Origin: Phenylobacterium sp.
GTDB lineage: Bacteria; Pseudomonadota; Alphaproteobacteria; Caulobacterales; Caulobacteraceae
Length of the DNA: 64,000 nt
Direction: 5' to 3'
NCBI RefSeq assembly: GCF_019636135.1
Contig: NZ_JAHBYD010000002.1
Location: 124,001 to 188,000, forward strand
Shown: positions 43,110 through 50,635 of the stretch, piece after piece
How the letters are laid out: every line of letters begins with the position of its first letter
Numbering within the stretch: the first letter of the stretch is position 1
Position numbers and translations under genes: made by a program
Notes under the pieces: model-generated
The model's input: only the letters and a program-made list of their open reading frames with translations
What the model was told of the DNA's origin: nothing
The model's database searches: none

Positions 43110-43874
43110 ATGCCCGACCTGCCCACGTCTTCGCTCCCTCTGGCCGACCGCATCGCCCTCGTCGTCGGCGCCAGCCGCGGCATCGGCCGCGCCTCCGCCC
43201 TCGCCCTCGCCAGGGCCGGCGCGCACGTCGTGGCGGTCGCGCAGACGCAAGGCGCGCTGGAGTCCCTCGACGACGAGATCCGCGCCGCGACCGGGCAGTC
43301 CGCCACGCTCGTGCCGATGGACATCGGCCAGGTCGACGGGCTGGACCAGTTGGGCCTCGCCATCCACCAGCGGTTCGGGCGGCTGGACGTCCTCGTGCAT
43401 GCGGCGGCGCTCCTCGGGTCGCTGACGCCGGTCTCGCACCTGGAGCCCAGGCACTGGGACCGCCTCGTCGCGGTGAACCTGACGGCGCCCGTACGACTGA
43501 TTCGGTCGTGCGAGCCGCTGCTGCGCGCCGCCACGGCGCCGCGGGCGATCTTCCTGACCTCCAGCCGCGCCTCGCACCCCAAGGCCTTCTGGGGCGCCTA
43601 CGGGGCCACCAAGGCGGGGCTGGAGAACATCGTCCGCACCTGGGCCGACGAGCTGGAGAACACCCACATCCGCGCCGTCCTGCTCGATCCGGGCGCCATG
43701 CGGACGCGGATGCGGGCCGACGCCTATCCGGGCGAGGACCCGGCCGCCCTGCCCGACCCCGCCGAGATCGGGCCGCTGGTCGTCGAGCTGGCGCAGGCCG
43801 ACCTGGGCCTGCCGACGGCTAGCGTTTCTTTCGCGGACTGGAAGATGCGGTCCGGGACGCGCGCTTCGGCTTGA
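43110..43874 (+). CDS. Short-chain dehydrogenase/reductase
   Basis: The 254-aa NAD(P)-dependent enzyme has the motif [20 protein letters not shown], the [15 protein letters not shown] region in place of NNAG, and catalytic Y-x3-K in [16 protein letters not shown], with the serine in FLTSSRASH. The substrate is unknown. It follows the symporter by 12 bp and overlaps the 3' end of der by 56 bp on the opposite strand, so each C-terminus is encoded antisense to the other. Confidence 0.9.
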   Translation: MPDLPTSSLPLADRIALVVGASRGIGRASALALARAGAHVVAVAQTQGALESLDDEIRAATGQSATLVPMDIGQVDGLDQLGLAIHQRFGRLDVLVHAAALLGSLTPVSHLEPRHWDRLVAVNLTAPVRLIRSCEPLLRAATAPRAIFLTSSRASHPKAFWGAYGATKAGLENIVRTWADELENTHIRAVLLDPGAMRTRMRADAYPGEDPAALPDPAEIGPLVVELAQADLGLPTASVSFADWKMRSGTRASA

Positions 43875-45399
43875 CGCCCGGCCGCACGAGTTTGCCGGCG
43901 CGGCCGCCCGGCGCGCCGGCCTTGGCCTTCTTCGCCTTCGGCTTGGGCGGCTTGCCCGCCGCGCCCTCGCGCGCCTTCTCGGCGGCCTCCCTGCGGCGCT
44001 TGGCGACGAGGCCCGACCTGGCCGACGTCGGCGCGGTCTTCGACGGACCCGGCCCGCCCTTGGCCTCGCCCTCGGCGTAGGGGTTCTTGTTCGACCGCAC
44101 GGTCAGGCGCAGCGGCACGCCCGGCAGGTCGAAGCTCTCGCGGATGCTGTTGATCAGATAGCGGCGGTAGTGGTCCGGAAGTTGGTCGGCGCGGCTCGCG
44201 AACATCACGAACGTGGGCGGCCGGGCCTTGGTCTGGGCCATGTACTTCGGCTTCACGCGGCGTCCGCCCACGGCCGGCGGCGGATGGCGCTCGACGGCCA
44301 TCTTCAGCCAGTCGTTGAGGTCGCGGGTCTTCACCTTGGTGGACCAGTCGGCGTGGACCTTGAACACGGCCGGCATCAGGCGGTCGAGGCCGCGGCCGGT
44401 CTCGGCCGACAGCGCCACCATCGGCGAGCCGCGCACCTGCGGCAGCAGGCGGCCGACCTCTTCGTTCAGTTCGGCCAGGCGCGCCTGCGGCTCCTCGATC
44501 AGGTCCCACTTGGCCAGCACGAACACCAGGGCGCGGCCTTCGCGCTCGACCAGGTCGGCGATCTGCAGGTCCTGGATCTCGAACGGATGGGTCGCGTCCA
44601 TCACCAGGATCACGACTTCGGCGAAGGTGATGGCGCGGATCGAGTCGCCGGTGGAGAGCTTCTCCAGCCGCTGCTGCACGCGGGCCTTCTTGCGCAGGCC
44701 CGCGGTGTCGACGAGGCGGATGGCGCGACCGTCCCAGTCCCAGTCGACGGGAATGGCGTCGCGGGTGATGCCGGCCTCCGGGCCGGTCAGCAGGCGGTCC
44801 TCGCCGATCAGGGCGTTGACCAGGGTCGACTTGCCGGCGTTCGGGCGGCCGACGATGGCGATGTTGATCGGCTTGCCGGCGCCGTCGTCCCCGTCGTCGT
44901 CCTCGTCGGGCGCCAGGGCGGCGACGGCGGCGAAGAGGTCGGCCATGCCCTCGCCGTGCTCGGCCGAGATCGGGACCGGCTCGCCGAAGCCCAGGCCGAA
45001 GGCCTCCAGCACGCCGGCCTCGGAGGCCTTGCTCTCCGACTTGTTGGCCGCCAGCACCACGGGCTTGCCCTTGCGGCGCAGCACCTCGGCGAAGATCTCG
45101 TCGCCCGGCGTCACGCCCTCGCGGGCGTCGACCACGAACAGCGCGACGTCGGCCTCGTCGACGGCCAGCTCGGTCTGGGCGCGCATGCGCGCTTCCAGGC
45201 TCTCGTCGGTGACGTCCTCGAAGCCGGCGGTGTCGATCAGTTCCAGGTCGAGGTCGCCGAGGCGGCCCGTGCCGAACCGGCGGTCGCGGGTCACCCCCGG
45301 CTGGTCGTCGACGATGGCGAGCTTCCTGCCCGCCAGCCGGTTGAACAGCGTGGATTTGCCGACATTCGGGCGGCCGACGATCGCGAGTTTGAGCGCCAT
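43819..45399 (-). CDS. der: Ribosome-assembly GTPase Der
   Basis: The 526-aa protein has two tandem GTPase domains, unique to Der: the first with [26 protein letters not shown] and NKSE, the second with [31 protein letters not shown] and AKWD. A KH-like C-domain follows ([18 protein letters not shown]). It acts in 50S maturation. The C-terminus carries an extra Lys/Arg/Ala/Pro-rich tail of about 70 residues that could bind rRNA. The ATG follows GTACAACAGCCGCC without a strong ribosome-binding site. Confidence 0.96.
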   Translation of the reverse strand: MALKLAIVGRPNVGKSTLFNRLAGRKLAIVDDQPGVTRDRRFGTGRLGDLDLELIDTAGFEDVTDESLEARMRAQTELAVDEADVALFVVDAREGVTPGDEIFAEVLRRKGKPVVLAANKSESKASEAGVLEAFGLGFGEPVPISAEHGEGMADLFAAVAALAPDEDDDGDDGAGKPINIAIVGRPNAGKSTLVNALIGEDRLLTGPEAGITRDAIPVDWDWDGRAIRLVDTAGLRKKARVQQRLEKLSTGDSIRAITFAEVVILVMDATHPFEIQDLQIADLVEREGRALVFVLAKWDLIEEPQARLAELNEEVGRLLPQVRGSPMVALSAETGRGLDRLMPAVFKVHADWSTKVKTRDLNDWLKMAVERHPPPAVGGRRVKPKYMAQTKARPPTFVMFASRADQLPDHYRRYLINSIRESFDLPGVPLRLTVRSNKNPYAEGEAKGGPGPSKTAPTSARSGLVAKRRREAAEKAREGAAGKPPKPKAKKAKAGAPGGRAGKLVRPGVKPKRASRTASSSPRKKR

Positions 45400-45421
45400 G
45401 GCGGCTGTTGTACCCGAGCGA

Positions 45422-46810
45422 TCAGCGGATCGCGATCAGGTCCGCCTCCTGCGTGACCACATAGACCGTGTCGCCCATGGCGATCGGCGTCGTGGTCGAG
45501 GCGCCCTTGAGCTCGATGCGCTTCACGATCTCGCCGGTCTTGGCGTTGAGGGCCACCAGTTCGCCGGTCTGGCCGACGACCAGCAGGCGCTCGCCCGCCA
45601 GCATCGGGCCCGACCAGATCGGGCGCGTGCTCTTCTGGCCGCCGATGCCGAAGACGCCGCCCTTGCGCTTGGACTTGAAGCCTTCGTTGAGGGCGCGGAT
45701 CCAGTAGATCTGGCCCGTCTCGCGGCTGGCGCAGATGACCTCGCCGGTCTTGGCGGTGACGTAGACCACGTCGCCGGCCGGCCACGGGGCCGTGACGCCC
45801 ACGACGGGGAGGCTCCAGCGGGCCTGGCCGGTGCGCAGGTCGGTGGCGGCGAAGACGCCCGAGTGGCTGACGGCGAACACGTCGCCCTGGTAGATCGCCG
45901 GGCGGCCCGGGATGTCGCGGATCTCGGACAGCGCGCTGGTGCGGCTGGCGCGGCTGAGCGCCTCGTTCCAGAGGTCGTTGCCGTTGGCGGCGCGCAGGGC
46001 CACCAGCTCGCCCGAGCCGAAGCCGGCGACCACCGTGTCGCCCGAGATCGCCGGGCTGGAGGCGGCCAGGATGCGAGCGCTCTCGGCCAGCGCCTGGTAG
46101 GTCCAGGCCGCCGCGCCGGTGGCGGCGTCGAAGGTCAGCAGGGTGTTGTCGAGCGCGATCACGAAGACGCGGCCGTTGGAGACGGTCGGCGCGCCGTGGA
46201 TCGACTCCGAGGTCTTGGTCCGCCAGCCGATGGCGCCGGTCCGGGCGTCCATCTGCAGGACTTCGCGGTAGCCCGACGAGACGTAGAGCTTGCCGTCCGC
46301 GTAGGCGACGCCGCCGCCGAAGGCCAGCTTGTCGCGCTTGTTGTCGCCGGGGTTCGTGCCCGTGCGCCAGAGGGTCGAGCCGCTGGCGGCGTCGACGGCG
46401 ACCACGCGGCCGTCGGCGTCCATCACGAACACCTTGCCGTCGGCGGCGACCGGCGGGGCGGTGACATAGCGGCCGCGCTTCTGGCCCTGGCCGAAGCTGC
46501 GCCGCCAGGAGACGGAGAGGTTCGGCGCGGCGTCGACGGCGCCCACGGCCTGCTCGGGGCTGCCGCCCGGCAGCGGCCAGGATTCCATCCGCACCGGCGA
46601 CGGCAGCGAGAAGTCGACGCCCTTCAGGGCCTCGGCCGGCTCCAGTAGCTGGTCGGCCGGGATGATCGAGATGCGCTGGCCCTCGCCGGCCAGCTCGGAC
46701 GGCGTCTTGTCCTTCTTGTCGAAGGGATTGAGCTTGCTGACCGTCGAGCAGCTCGACGCGCCGAGCGCCGCGACCAGGACGGCGGCGAGATAGGTCGAAC
46801 GGCGGATCAT
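45422..46810 (-). CDS. bamB: Outer-membrane assembly lipoprotein BamB (PQQ-type beta-propeller)
   Basis: The 462-aa protein has a signal peptide ending at a lipobox-like GASSC (about residue 21) and an eight-bladed propeller built from WxxxG-type repeats: [60 protein letters not shown] and [20 protein letters not shown]. It is part of the BAM complex that folds outer-membrane proteins. It lies downstream of a YfgM-like TPR gene (ATGA overlap) and upstream of der, the same order as in enterobacteria (yfgM-bamB-der). Confidence 0.92.
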   Translation of the reverse strand: MIRRSTYLAAVLVAALGASSCSTVSKLNPFDKKDKTPSELAGEGQRISIIPADQLLEPAEALKGVDFSLPSPVRMESWPLPGGSPEQAVGAVDAAPNLSVSWRRSFGQGQKRGRYVTAPPVAADGKVFVMDADGRVVAVDAASGSTLWRTGTNPGDNKRDKLAFGGGVAYADGKLYVSSGYREVLQMDARTGAIGWRTKTSESIHGAPTVSNGRVFVIALDNTLLTFDAATGAAAWTYQALAESARILAASSPAISGDTVVAGFGSGELVALRAANGNDLWNEALSRASRTSALSEIRDIPGRPAIYQGDVFAVSHSGVFAATDLRTGQARWSLPVVGVTAPWPAGDVVYVTAKTGEVICASRETGQIYWIRALNEGFKSKRKGGVFGIGGQKSTRPIWSGPMLAGERLLVVGQTGELVALNAKTGEIVKRIELKGASTTTPIAMGDTVYVVTQEADLIAIR

Positions 46811-47595
46811 TGCGGCGGCAGGCCTTCGGCTTGCGGGGCGGGCATCGGCTGGCCCTCGGCGCCCGGAGGCATCGCGCCGGGCGGCAATTGCATCGGCATG
46901 GGCGGCGGCAGCGCCTGGGCGGCCCGCACCACGGCGGGCACCGACTTGGCCGAGCCCGAATCGATCAGGCCGATGGCGGCCTGGGCGCGCGCCTGGGCGC
47001 CCTGCTGGGCGTCGATCGACTGGCTGATGAGCTGGAAGTCGCCGCGCGCGCCCTGCAGGTCGCCGGCCTTCAGCTTGGCGAACGCCAGCGCCTCGCGGGC
47101 CTGGATCCTGTACGGCCGGCCATCGTCCATCAGCGGCTTCAAGCGCCCCTCCAAGTCCTTCAGGGGAGCGGTGTCGAGGAGGGCGAAGGCGGATTTGAGG
47201 CGGGCCGCGTCGCCCAGGACCGCATCGGGCGCAGCCTTGGCCGCCTCGTCGTACAGGCGGGCGGCGGCGGCGCTGTCATTGGCGCGCTCGGCGTCGGCGG
47301 CCAGGTGCATCAGCGCCATGGCCTGGTAGGCGCCGGACCGGCTCCTGGAGACCTCGGTCCAGAGGGTCTTGGCGCCCTCGCGGTCGCCGGCGACGAAGGC
47401 GTCCATGGCCTGGGCGTACTGCTCGGAGGCCTTGTCGGTCTGCCGGGTGCGGAAGGTGTCCCAGCCCCAGTAGCCCAGGACGGCGATCAGGGCGGCGGCG
47501 GCGACGCCCAGCATCCAGGGCAGCGCGGTGCGGGCGAACTGCTTGTAGCGGTCGGAGCGAAGCTGCTCCTCGACCTCTTCGAATAGATCCGTCAC
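46807..47595 (-). CDS. YfgM-like TPR membrane protein
   Basis: The 262-aa protein has an N-terminal cytoplasmic segment (TDLFEEVEEQLRSDRYKQFA), one membrane helix (WMLGVAAAALIAVLGYWGWD) and a TPR-like periplasmic region (KASEQYAQAMDAFVAGDREG, ALMHLAADAERANDSAAAAR). It ends in a Pro/Met/Gln-rich tail (PPPMPMQLPPGAMPPG). In enterobacteria the ancillary SecYEG/periplasmic chaperone factor YfgM has this layout and the same neighbours, bamB and der. The start is GTG. Confidence 0.85.
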   Translation of the reverse strand: MTDLFEEVEEQLRSDRYKQFARTALPWMLGVAAAALIAVLGYWGWDTFRTRQTDKASEQYAQAMDAFVAGDREGAKTLWTEVSRSRSGAYQAMALMHLAADAERANDSAAAARLYDEAAKAAPDAVLGDAARLKSAFALLDTAPLKDLEGRLKPLMDDGRPYRIQAREALAFAKLKAGDLQGARGDFQLISQSIDAQQGAQARAQAAIGLIDSGSAKSVPAVVRAAQALPPPMPMQLPPGAMPPGAEGQPMPAPQAEGLPPQ

Positions 47596-47707
47596 TTCAG
47601 GGGGGCTCCGCCGCCAAACGAGGGGCGGAACCTATAGCGCCCCGCCATGCGTCTCAAGGGGCGCCTCAAGGGCGCGGGGCGCGGCCCGGGGGCGTCCGCC
47701 CTGCGGG

Positions 47708-48451
47708 TCACATCCGCAGCATCCAGACCGCCATCGCGATCATCATGAGGTTCTCGGTCAGCGAGACGAAGCCGAGCGGAACCTTCGACGCGCCGCCGAC
47801 GCAGGCGCACTTCAGCTCGCGCCTGTCGATGTAGACCGCCTTGAACACCGAGACGGCGCCGACGCCGCCGATGAAGAGCGCGAGCGGGGCCGAGATCCAG
47901 GTCAGAACGCCGGCGATCATGAGCAGGCCCGCGACCCCCTCCGCGAAGGGGTAGACGTAGCCGTAGGGCGCCCAGCGTTTCGCCAGCAGGTCGTAGTTCA
48001 GGAACATGGTCGAGAAGGTCTCGACGTCCTGCAGCTTCAGCAGCGCCAGCACCACCATGCTGAAGCCGATGAACCATTCGGCGGCGCGGACCGTGAACGG
48101 CGTCCCGAGCGTGGCCTGGCTCACCGCCAGCGCCATCAGCGCCGTCATCGCGAACAGGACGACCACCGGCCGGTAGCTGGTCGCGCCCGGCTCGGCGACC
48201 GGGCGGCCGAAATGGCGGCGCAGGTCGTCGTAGCCGCCGATCTGGCGGCCGCCGATGAAGACCTGGGGCGTCGTCTTCACCTCGTGGGCCGCCTTGAACG
48301 CATCGACCTGCCCGCGCGTCTCCAGCCGGTGGTCTTCGACGCGGAAGCCCTGGCGCTTCAGCAGGTCCAGGGCCTTCAGGCCATAGGGGCAGGTGTGGTC
48401 GGGCAGCGTCATCCGGTAGAGCTCGGCGGTCTTCGGGATCGGGGCGTTCAT
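47708..48451 (-). CDS. Glutaredoxin-MauE/DoxX-like membrane fusion protein
   Basis: The 247-aa protein joins an N-terminal glutaredoxin domain (residues 1-85; LPDHTCPYGLKALDLLKRQG and TTPQVFIGGRQIGGYDDLRR) to a four-helix MauE-like membrane domain (about 95-245). The redox motif is CPYG, with a single cysteine, C21, so it is monothiol-like. Two more cysteines sit in the last loop (ELKCACVGGASKVP), a CAC that could exchange with C21 or bind metal. It is divergent from merR and shares a mer-type operator, so it is probably metal-induced. Function is inferred: membrane-associated thiol redox or metal handling. Confidence 0.82.
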   Translation of the reverse strand: MNAPIPKTAELYRMTLPDHTCPYGLKALDLLKRQGFRVEDHRLETRGQVDAFKAAHEVKTTPQVFIGGRQIGGYDDLRRHFGRPVAEPGATSYRPVVVLFAMTALMALAVSQATLGTPFTVRAAEWFIGFSMVVLALLKLQDVETFSTMFLNYDLLAKRWAPYGYVYPFAEGVAGLLMIAGVLTWISAPLALFIGGVGAVSVFKAVYIDRRELKCACVGGASKVPLGFVSLTENLMMIAMAVWMLRM

Positions 48452-48495
48452 CGCGGCGCTCGCTTGCTGGTCATCCTGCACGTTCTCATATGGCC

Positions 48496-48511
48496 CCGTA
48501 CCAGGGTACGG
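48496..48511. promoter_or_regulatory. MerR-type operator
   Basis: CCGTAC-CAGG-GTACGG is a perfect inverted repeat with the same arms and 4-bp spacer as the mer operator of Tn501 and Tn21. On the minus strand TTGTCT and CATATG flank it with a 19-bp spacer, as MerR-activated promoters require, pointing to control of the glutaredoxin-MauE gene. It ends 9 bp before merR. Confidence 0.8.
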
Positions 48512-48520
48512 AGACAAGGG

Positions 48521-48955
48521 ATGGCCGAACTGACCATAGGCGCGCTGGCGCGCTCGGCGGGCGTCGGGGTCGAGACGGTCCGCTACTATCAACGCAGCGG
48601 CCTGATGCCGGAGCCGCCCCGGCCGCCCGGCCCGGGCTCGGCCGGCGGCGTGCGACGGTACGGCCCGGAGGCCGCGCGCCGGCTCCGGTTCATCCGCTCG
48701 GCCCAGGCGGCCGGGTTCCGGCTGGACGAGATCCGCGAGCTGCTGGCCCTGGACGCCACCCGTGAACGCCACCGGGCGCGCGACCTGGCGCAGCGCCGCA
48801 TCGCCGCGCTCGACGCGAAGATCGCCGAGCTCACCGCGGCGCGCACCGCGCTGTCGCGTCTCGCCGCCGCCTGCGCGTCGGGCGGGGACGGCCCCTGCCC
48901 CATCCTCGCGGCGTTCGAGGACAGCCCAGGCGCTTGCGGACGCAACCCGATTTGA
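48521..48955 (+). CDS. MerR family metal-responsive regulator
   Basis: The 144-aa regulator has a winged-helix N-domain (LTIGALARSAGVGVETVRYY, RRYGPEAARRLRFIRSAQAA), a dimer coiled coil (about residues 80-115) and a C-terminal effector loop (LAAACASGGDGPCPILAAFE). C118 and C126 correspond to the Hg ligands C117 and C126 of Tn501 MerR. The third ligand, C82, appears to be missing: the equivalent LALDATRERH has none. A further cysteine is C139. The operator is mercury-type, so the effector is a thiophilic metal, perhaps Hg, but ligand geometry would differ. AAGGG precedes the ATG. Confidence 0.88.
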   Translation: MAELTIGALARSAGVGVETVRYYQRSGLMPEPPRPPGPGSAGGVRRYGPEAARRLRFIRSAQAAGFRLDEIRELLALDATRERHRARDLAQRRIAALDAKIAELTAARTALSRLAAACASGGDGPCPILAAFEDSPGACGRNPI

Positions 48956-49051
48956 CGGGTGGCCAAATTTTATCTGCCTCTGCGGGCAGGACGCCGGGGT
49001 GTATCCTTTCAGTCAACGATCGGAAGTCCGCTCTCCAGAGGAAGGAAATCC

Positions 49052-49591
49052 ATGGCGAAGCTGCCCAACATCCCGTTCAAGAACGTCAGCCACTCGGCCC
49101 ACGTCTGTTCCGACATGCACGCGTCCACGAAGTTCCTCGAGGAAGTCCTGGGGATGCCGCTGGTGATGCTCATCGACCTGCCCGGCGGCGGCCAGCACAG
49201 CTTCCACGAGATGGGGAACGGCGGGCTGATGTCGTACATGTGGTTCCCGCCGGTCGAGGGGAAGCCCAGCCGCGCCGGCCAGGCCAGCCACCTCGCCTTC
49301 AACGTCGACGACGAGGACTTCGACGCCGCGCTGGCCGCGCTGCGCGGCGCCGGCGTGGACGTGCGTACGATCTACCACGGCCTCAAGAAGCCCTCGTGCG
49401 AGGACCCGAACGATCCCGACGTGTGGATCCGTTCGCTCTATTTCTTCGATCCCGACGGCTTCCAGCTCGAGATCGCGGCGCTGCGCACGACTCTGGACCC
49501 GAAGAAGCACGTGCTCACCGAGCCGAAGAACGCCAAGGGCGACAAGGTCCGCTACGTCCCGCTCGCGCTGCGCGAGCCCGTCGCCGCCTGA
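49052..49591 (+). CDS. VOC superfamily (glyoxalase/dioxygenase-like) protein
   Basis: The 179-aa protein shows the paired beta-alpha-beta modules of the vicinal oxygen chelate fold: NVSHSAHVCSDMHASTKFLE, then ASHLAFNVDDEDFDAALAAL and SLYFFDPDGFQLEIAALRTT. Candidate metal ligands are histidines of the first two and the glutamate in LEIA. The substrate is unknown. AGAGGAAG precedes the ATG at 49052. It lies 96 bp after merR on the same strand and could be co-regulated, though there may be a promoter in between. Confidence 0.85.
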   Translation: MAKLPNIPFKNVSHSAHVCSDMHASTKFLEEVLGMPLVMLIDLPGGGQHSFHEMGNGGLMSYMWFPPVEGKPSRAGQASHLAFNVDDEDFDAALAALRGAGVDVRTIYHGLKKPSCEDPNDPDVWIRSLYFFDPDGFQLEIAALRTTLDPKKHVLTEPKNAKGDKVRYVPLALREPVAA

Positions 49592-49609
49592 GCGGCGGCG
49601 ACGACCCGA

Positions 49610-50161
49610 TCACGACGAGTCGGCGGCGGCCGGCGCTTCGGCGTCGGCCGTCTGCGCTTGAGGCGGCGGCGAACGCAGCTCGGGCGGCGGCAGGTGGTGG
49701 TCGCACACCACGGCCACCTGCGCCTCGAAATCGCCGTCGGCGAAGGCGTCGTCGGCCTGGGCCAGGCGTTCGATCGTGTCGAGCAGGCCCTCGAGATAGA
49801 ACTCGGCCTCGTCCAGCCGCTCGGCCTCGACCTCGGCGTAGATGTGGTCTTCGACGGCCGTGTAGAGCTCGCGCACCCGCTTGTTGATGCGGGCCTGCTG
49901 CGGGGCGGTACGCGGCCGCGGCGTCTCGACCGCCGCGCACCGCGCGTTCTCCGCGTCGCGGAACAGCCGCGACTTCAGCAGCAGCGACTGCCGATACCCC
50001 CGCGCCGCCCGCTCACACGCTCGCGCCAGCTTGCACGCCTTGTCGACATCCTCCTCCGCCTCGGCCCGCTCACCGAACCGCTTGGCCAGCCGCAACTGCA
50101 CCTGCGCGACATCGGCAAGGCCCAGAGCGTCTTCCGCGGTGATGGCGAGGTCGGCGGACAT
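49610..50161 (-). CDS. Hypothetical helical protein
   Basis: The 183-aa soluble protein is rich in Ala, Glu, Asp and Arg. It has predicted helices throughout (ITAEDALGLADVAQVQLRLA; RINKRVRELYTAVEDHIYAE) and a Pro-rich acidic tail. The first part, with ALGLADVAQVQLRLAKRF, might form a short helix-turn-helix-like bundle, but I cannot identify a family. It converges with the VOC gene (18 bp apart) and its 5' side faces a composite repeat. I take ATG 50161 as start. Confidence 0.65.
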   Translation of the reverse strand: MSADLAITAEDALGLADVAQVQLRLAKRFGERAEAEEDVDKACKLARACERAARGYRQSLLLKSRLFRDAENARCAAVETPRPRTAPQQARINKRVRELYTAVEDHIYAEVEAERLDEAEFYLEGLLDTIERLAQADDAFADGDFEAQVAVVCDHHLPPPELRSPPPQAQTADAEAPAAADSS

Positions 50162-50226
50162 TGAGCCCGCAGGGGAACAGGCCCACACGTCAGAAGCGGA
50201 CGTAGGTCAGGTGCGCCGGCGGCTCT

Positions 50227-50328
50227 CTGCGCGCCGCAGGCGCTGTCGTTTCGAACCACCAAGGGCGCCAAGGGCGACTCTTCGTGACCTTGGTGGGCTT
50301 GGTGTCGAATTCGCGGCGCTGACGCGCC
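50227..50328. repeat. Composite intergenic repeat, copy 6 (CCAAGG stem)
   Basis: The left module CTGCGCGCCGCAGGCGCT is at 50227-50244 and the right module GGCGCTGACGCGCC at 50315-50328. Between them CCACCAAGGGCGCCAAGGG and CTTGGTGGGCTTGGTG form an imperfect stem. The 470-bp gap between the hypothetical gene and the histidine kinase gene holds only this copy and the MITE-like element. Confidence 0.85.
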
Positions 50329-50397
50329 AGCGGGGCAAGCCCTTCCTCCGCACGGGGCGAAGGGCCCGCTGGAGCGCGCGCTGAATGCGGATTGGCC

Positions 50398-50635
50398 CTA
50401 GAGACTGTTAGGAACTGAGGTCTTTCAGACGGCACTCACGAGCCGGAATAAGAGATTGAAACTCTGGATAAACATCTCCCACAGCTTCCCCTCCCCCTTG
50501 CGGGGAGGGGTCAGGGGTGGGGGTGCTCGCCTTGGAGCGCTGCGCCGACACCCCCACTCCCAAACCCTCTCCCCGCAAGGGGGAGAGGGCTTTGCTGCCT
50601 CTCGCCGACCAGCCTCAGTCCCTAACAGCTTCTAG
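50398..50635. mobile_element. MITE-like element with terminal inverted repeats and internal REP hairpins
   Basis: This 238-bp element has 23-bp terminal inverted repeats: the left end begins CTAGAGACTGTTAGGAACTG at 50398, the right end is its complement at 50613-50635, and three positions differ. It starts and ends with CTAG, possibly a 4-bp target duplication. Inside are two hairpins, CCCCTCCCC/GGGGAGGGG (50488-50510) and CCCTCTCCCC/GGGGAGAGGG (50565-50589), in inverted arrangement. There is no coding capacity. The right-hand CTAG supplies the stop codon of the adjacent histidine kinase gene. Confidence 0.65.

Noticed and set aside
47592..48077. A 161-aa minus-strand frame overlapping the glutaredoxin-MauE gene
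   Set aside because: It is a shifted frame of the MauE domain with an Arg-rich composition; the true frame has clear glutaredoxin and membrane motifs.
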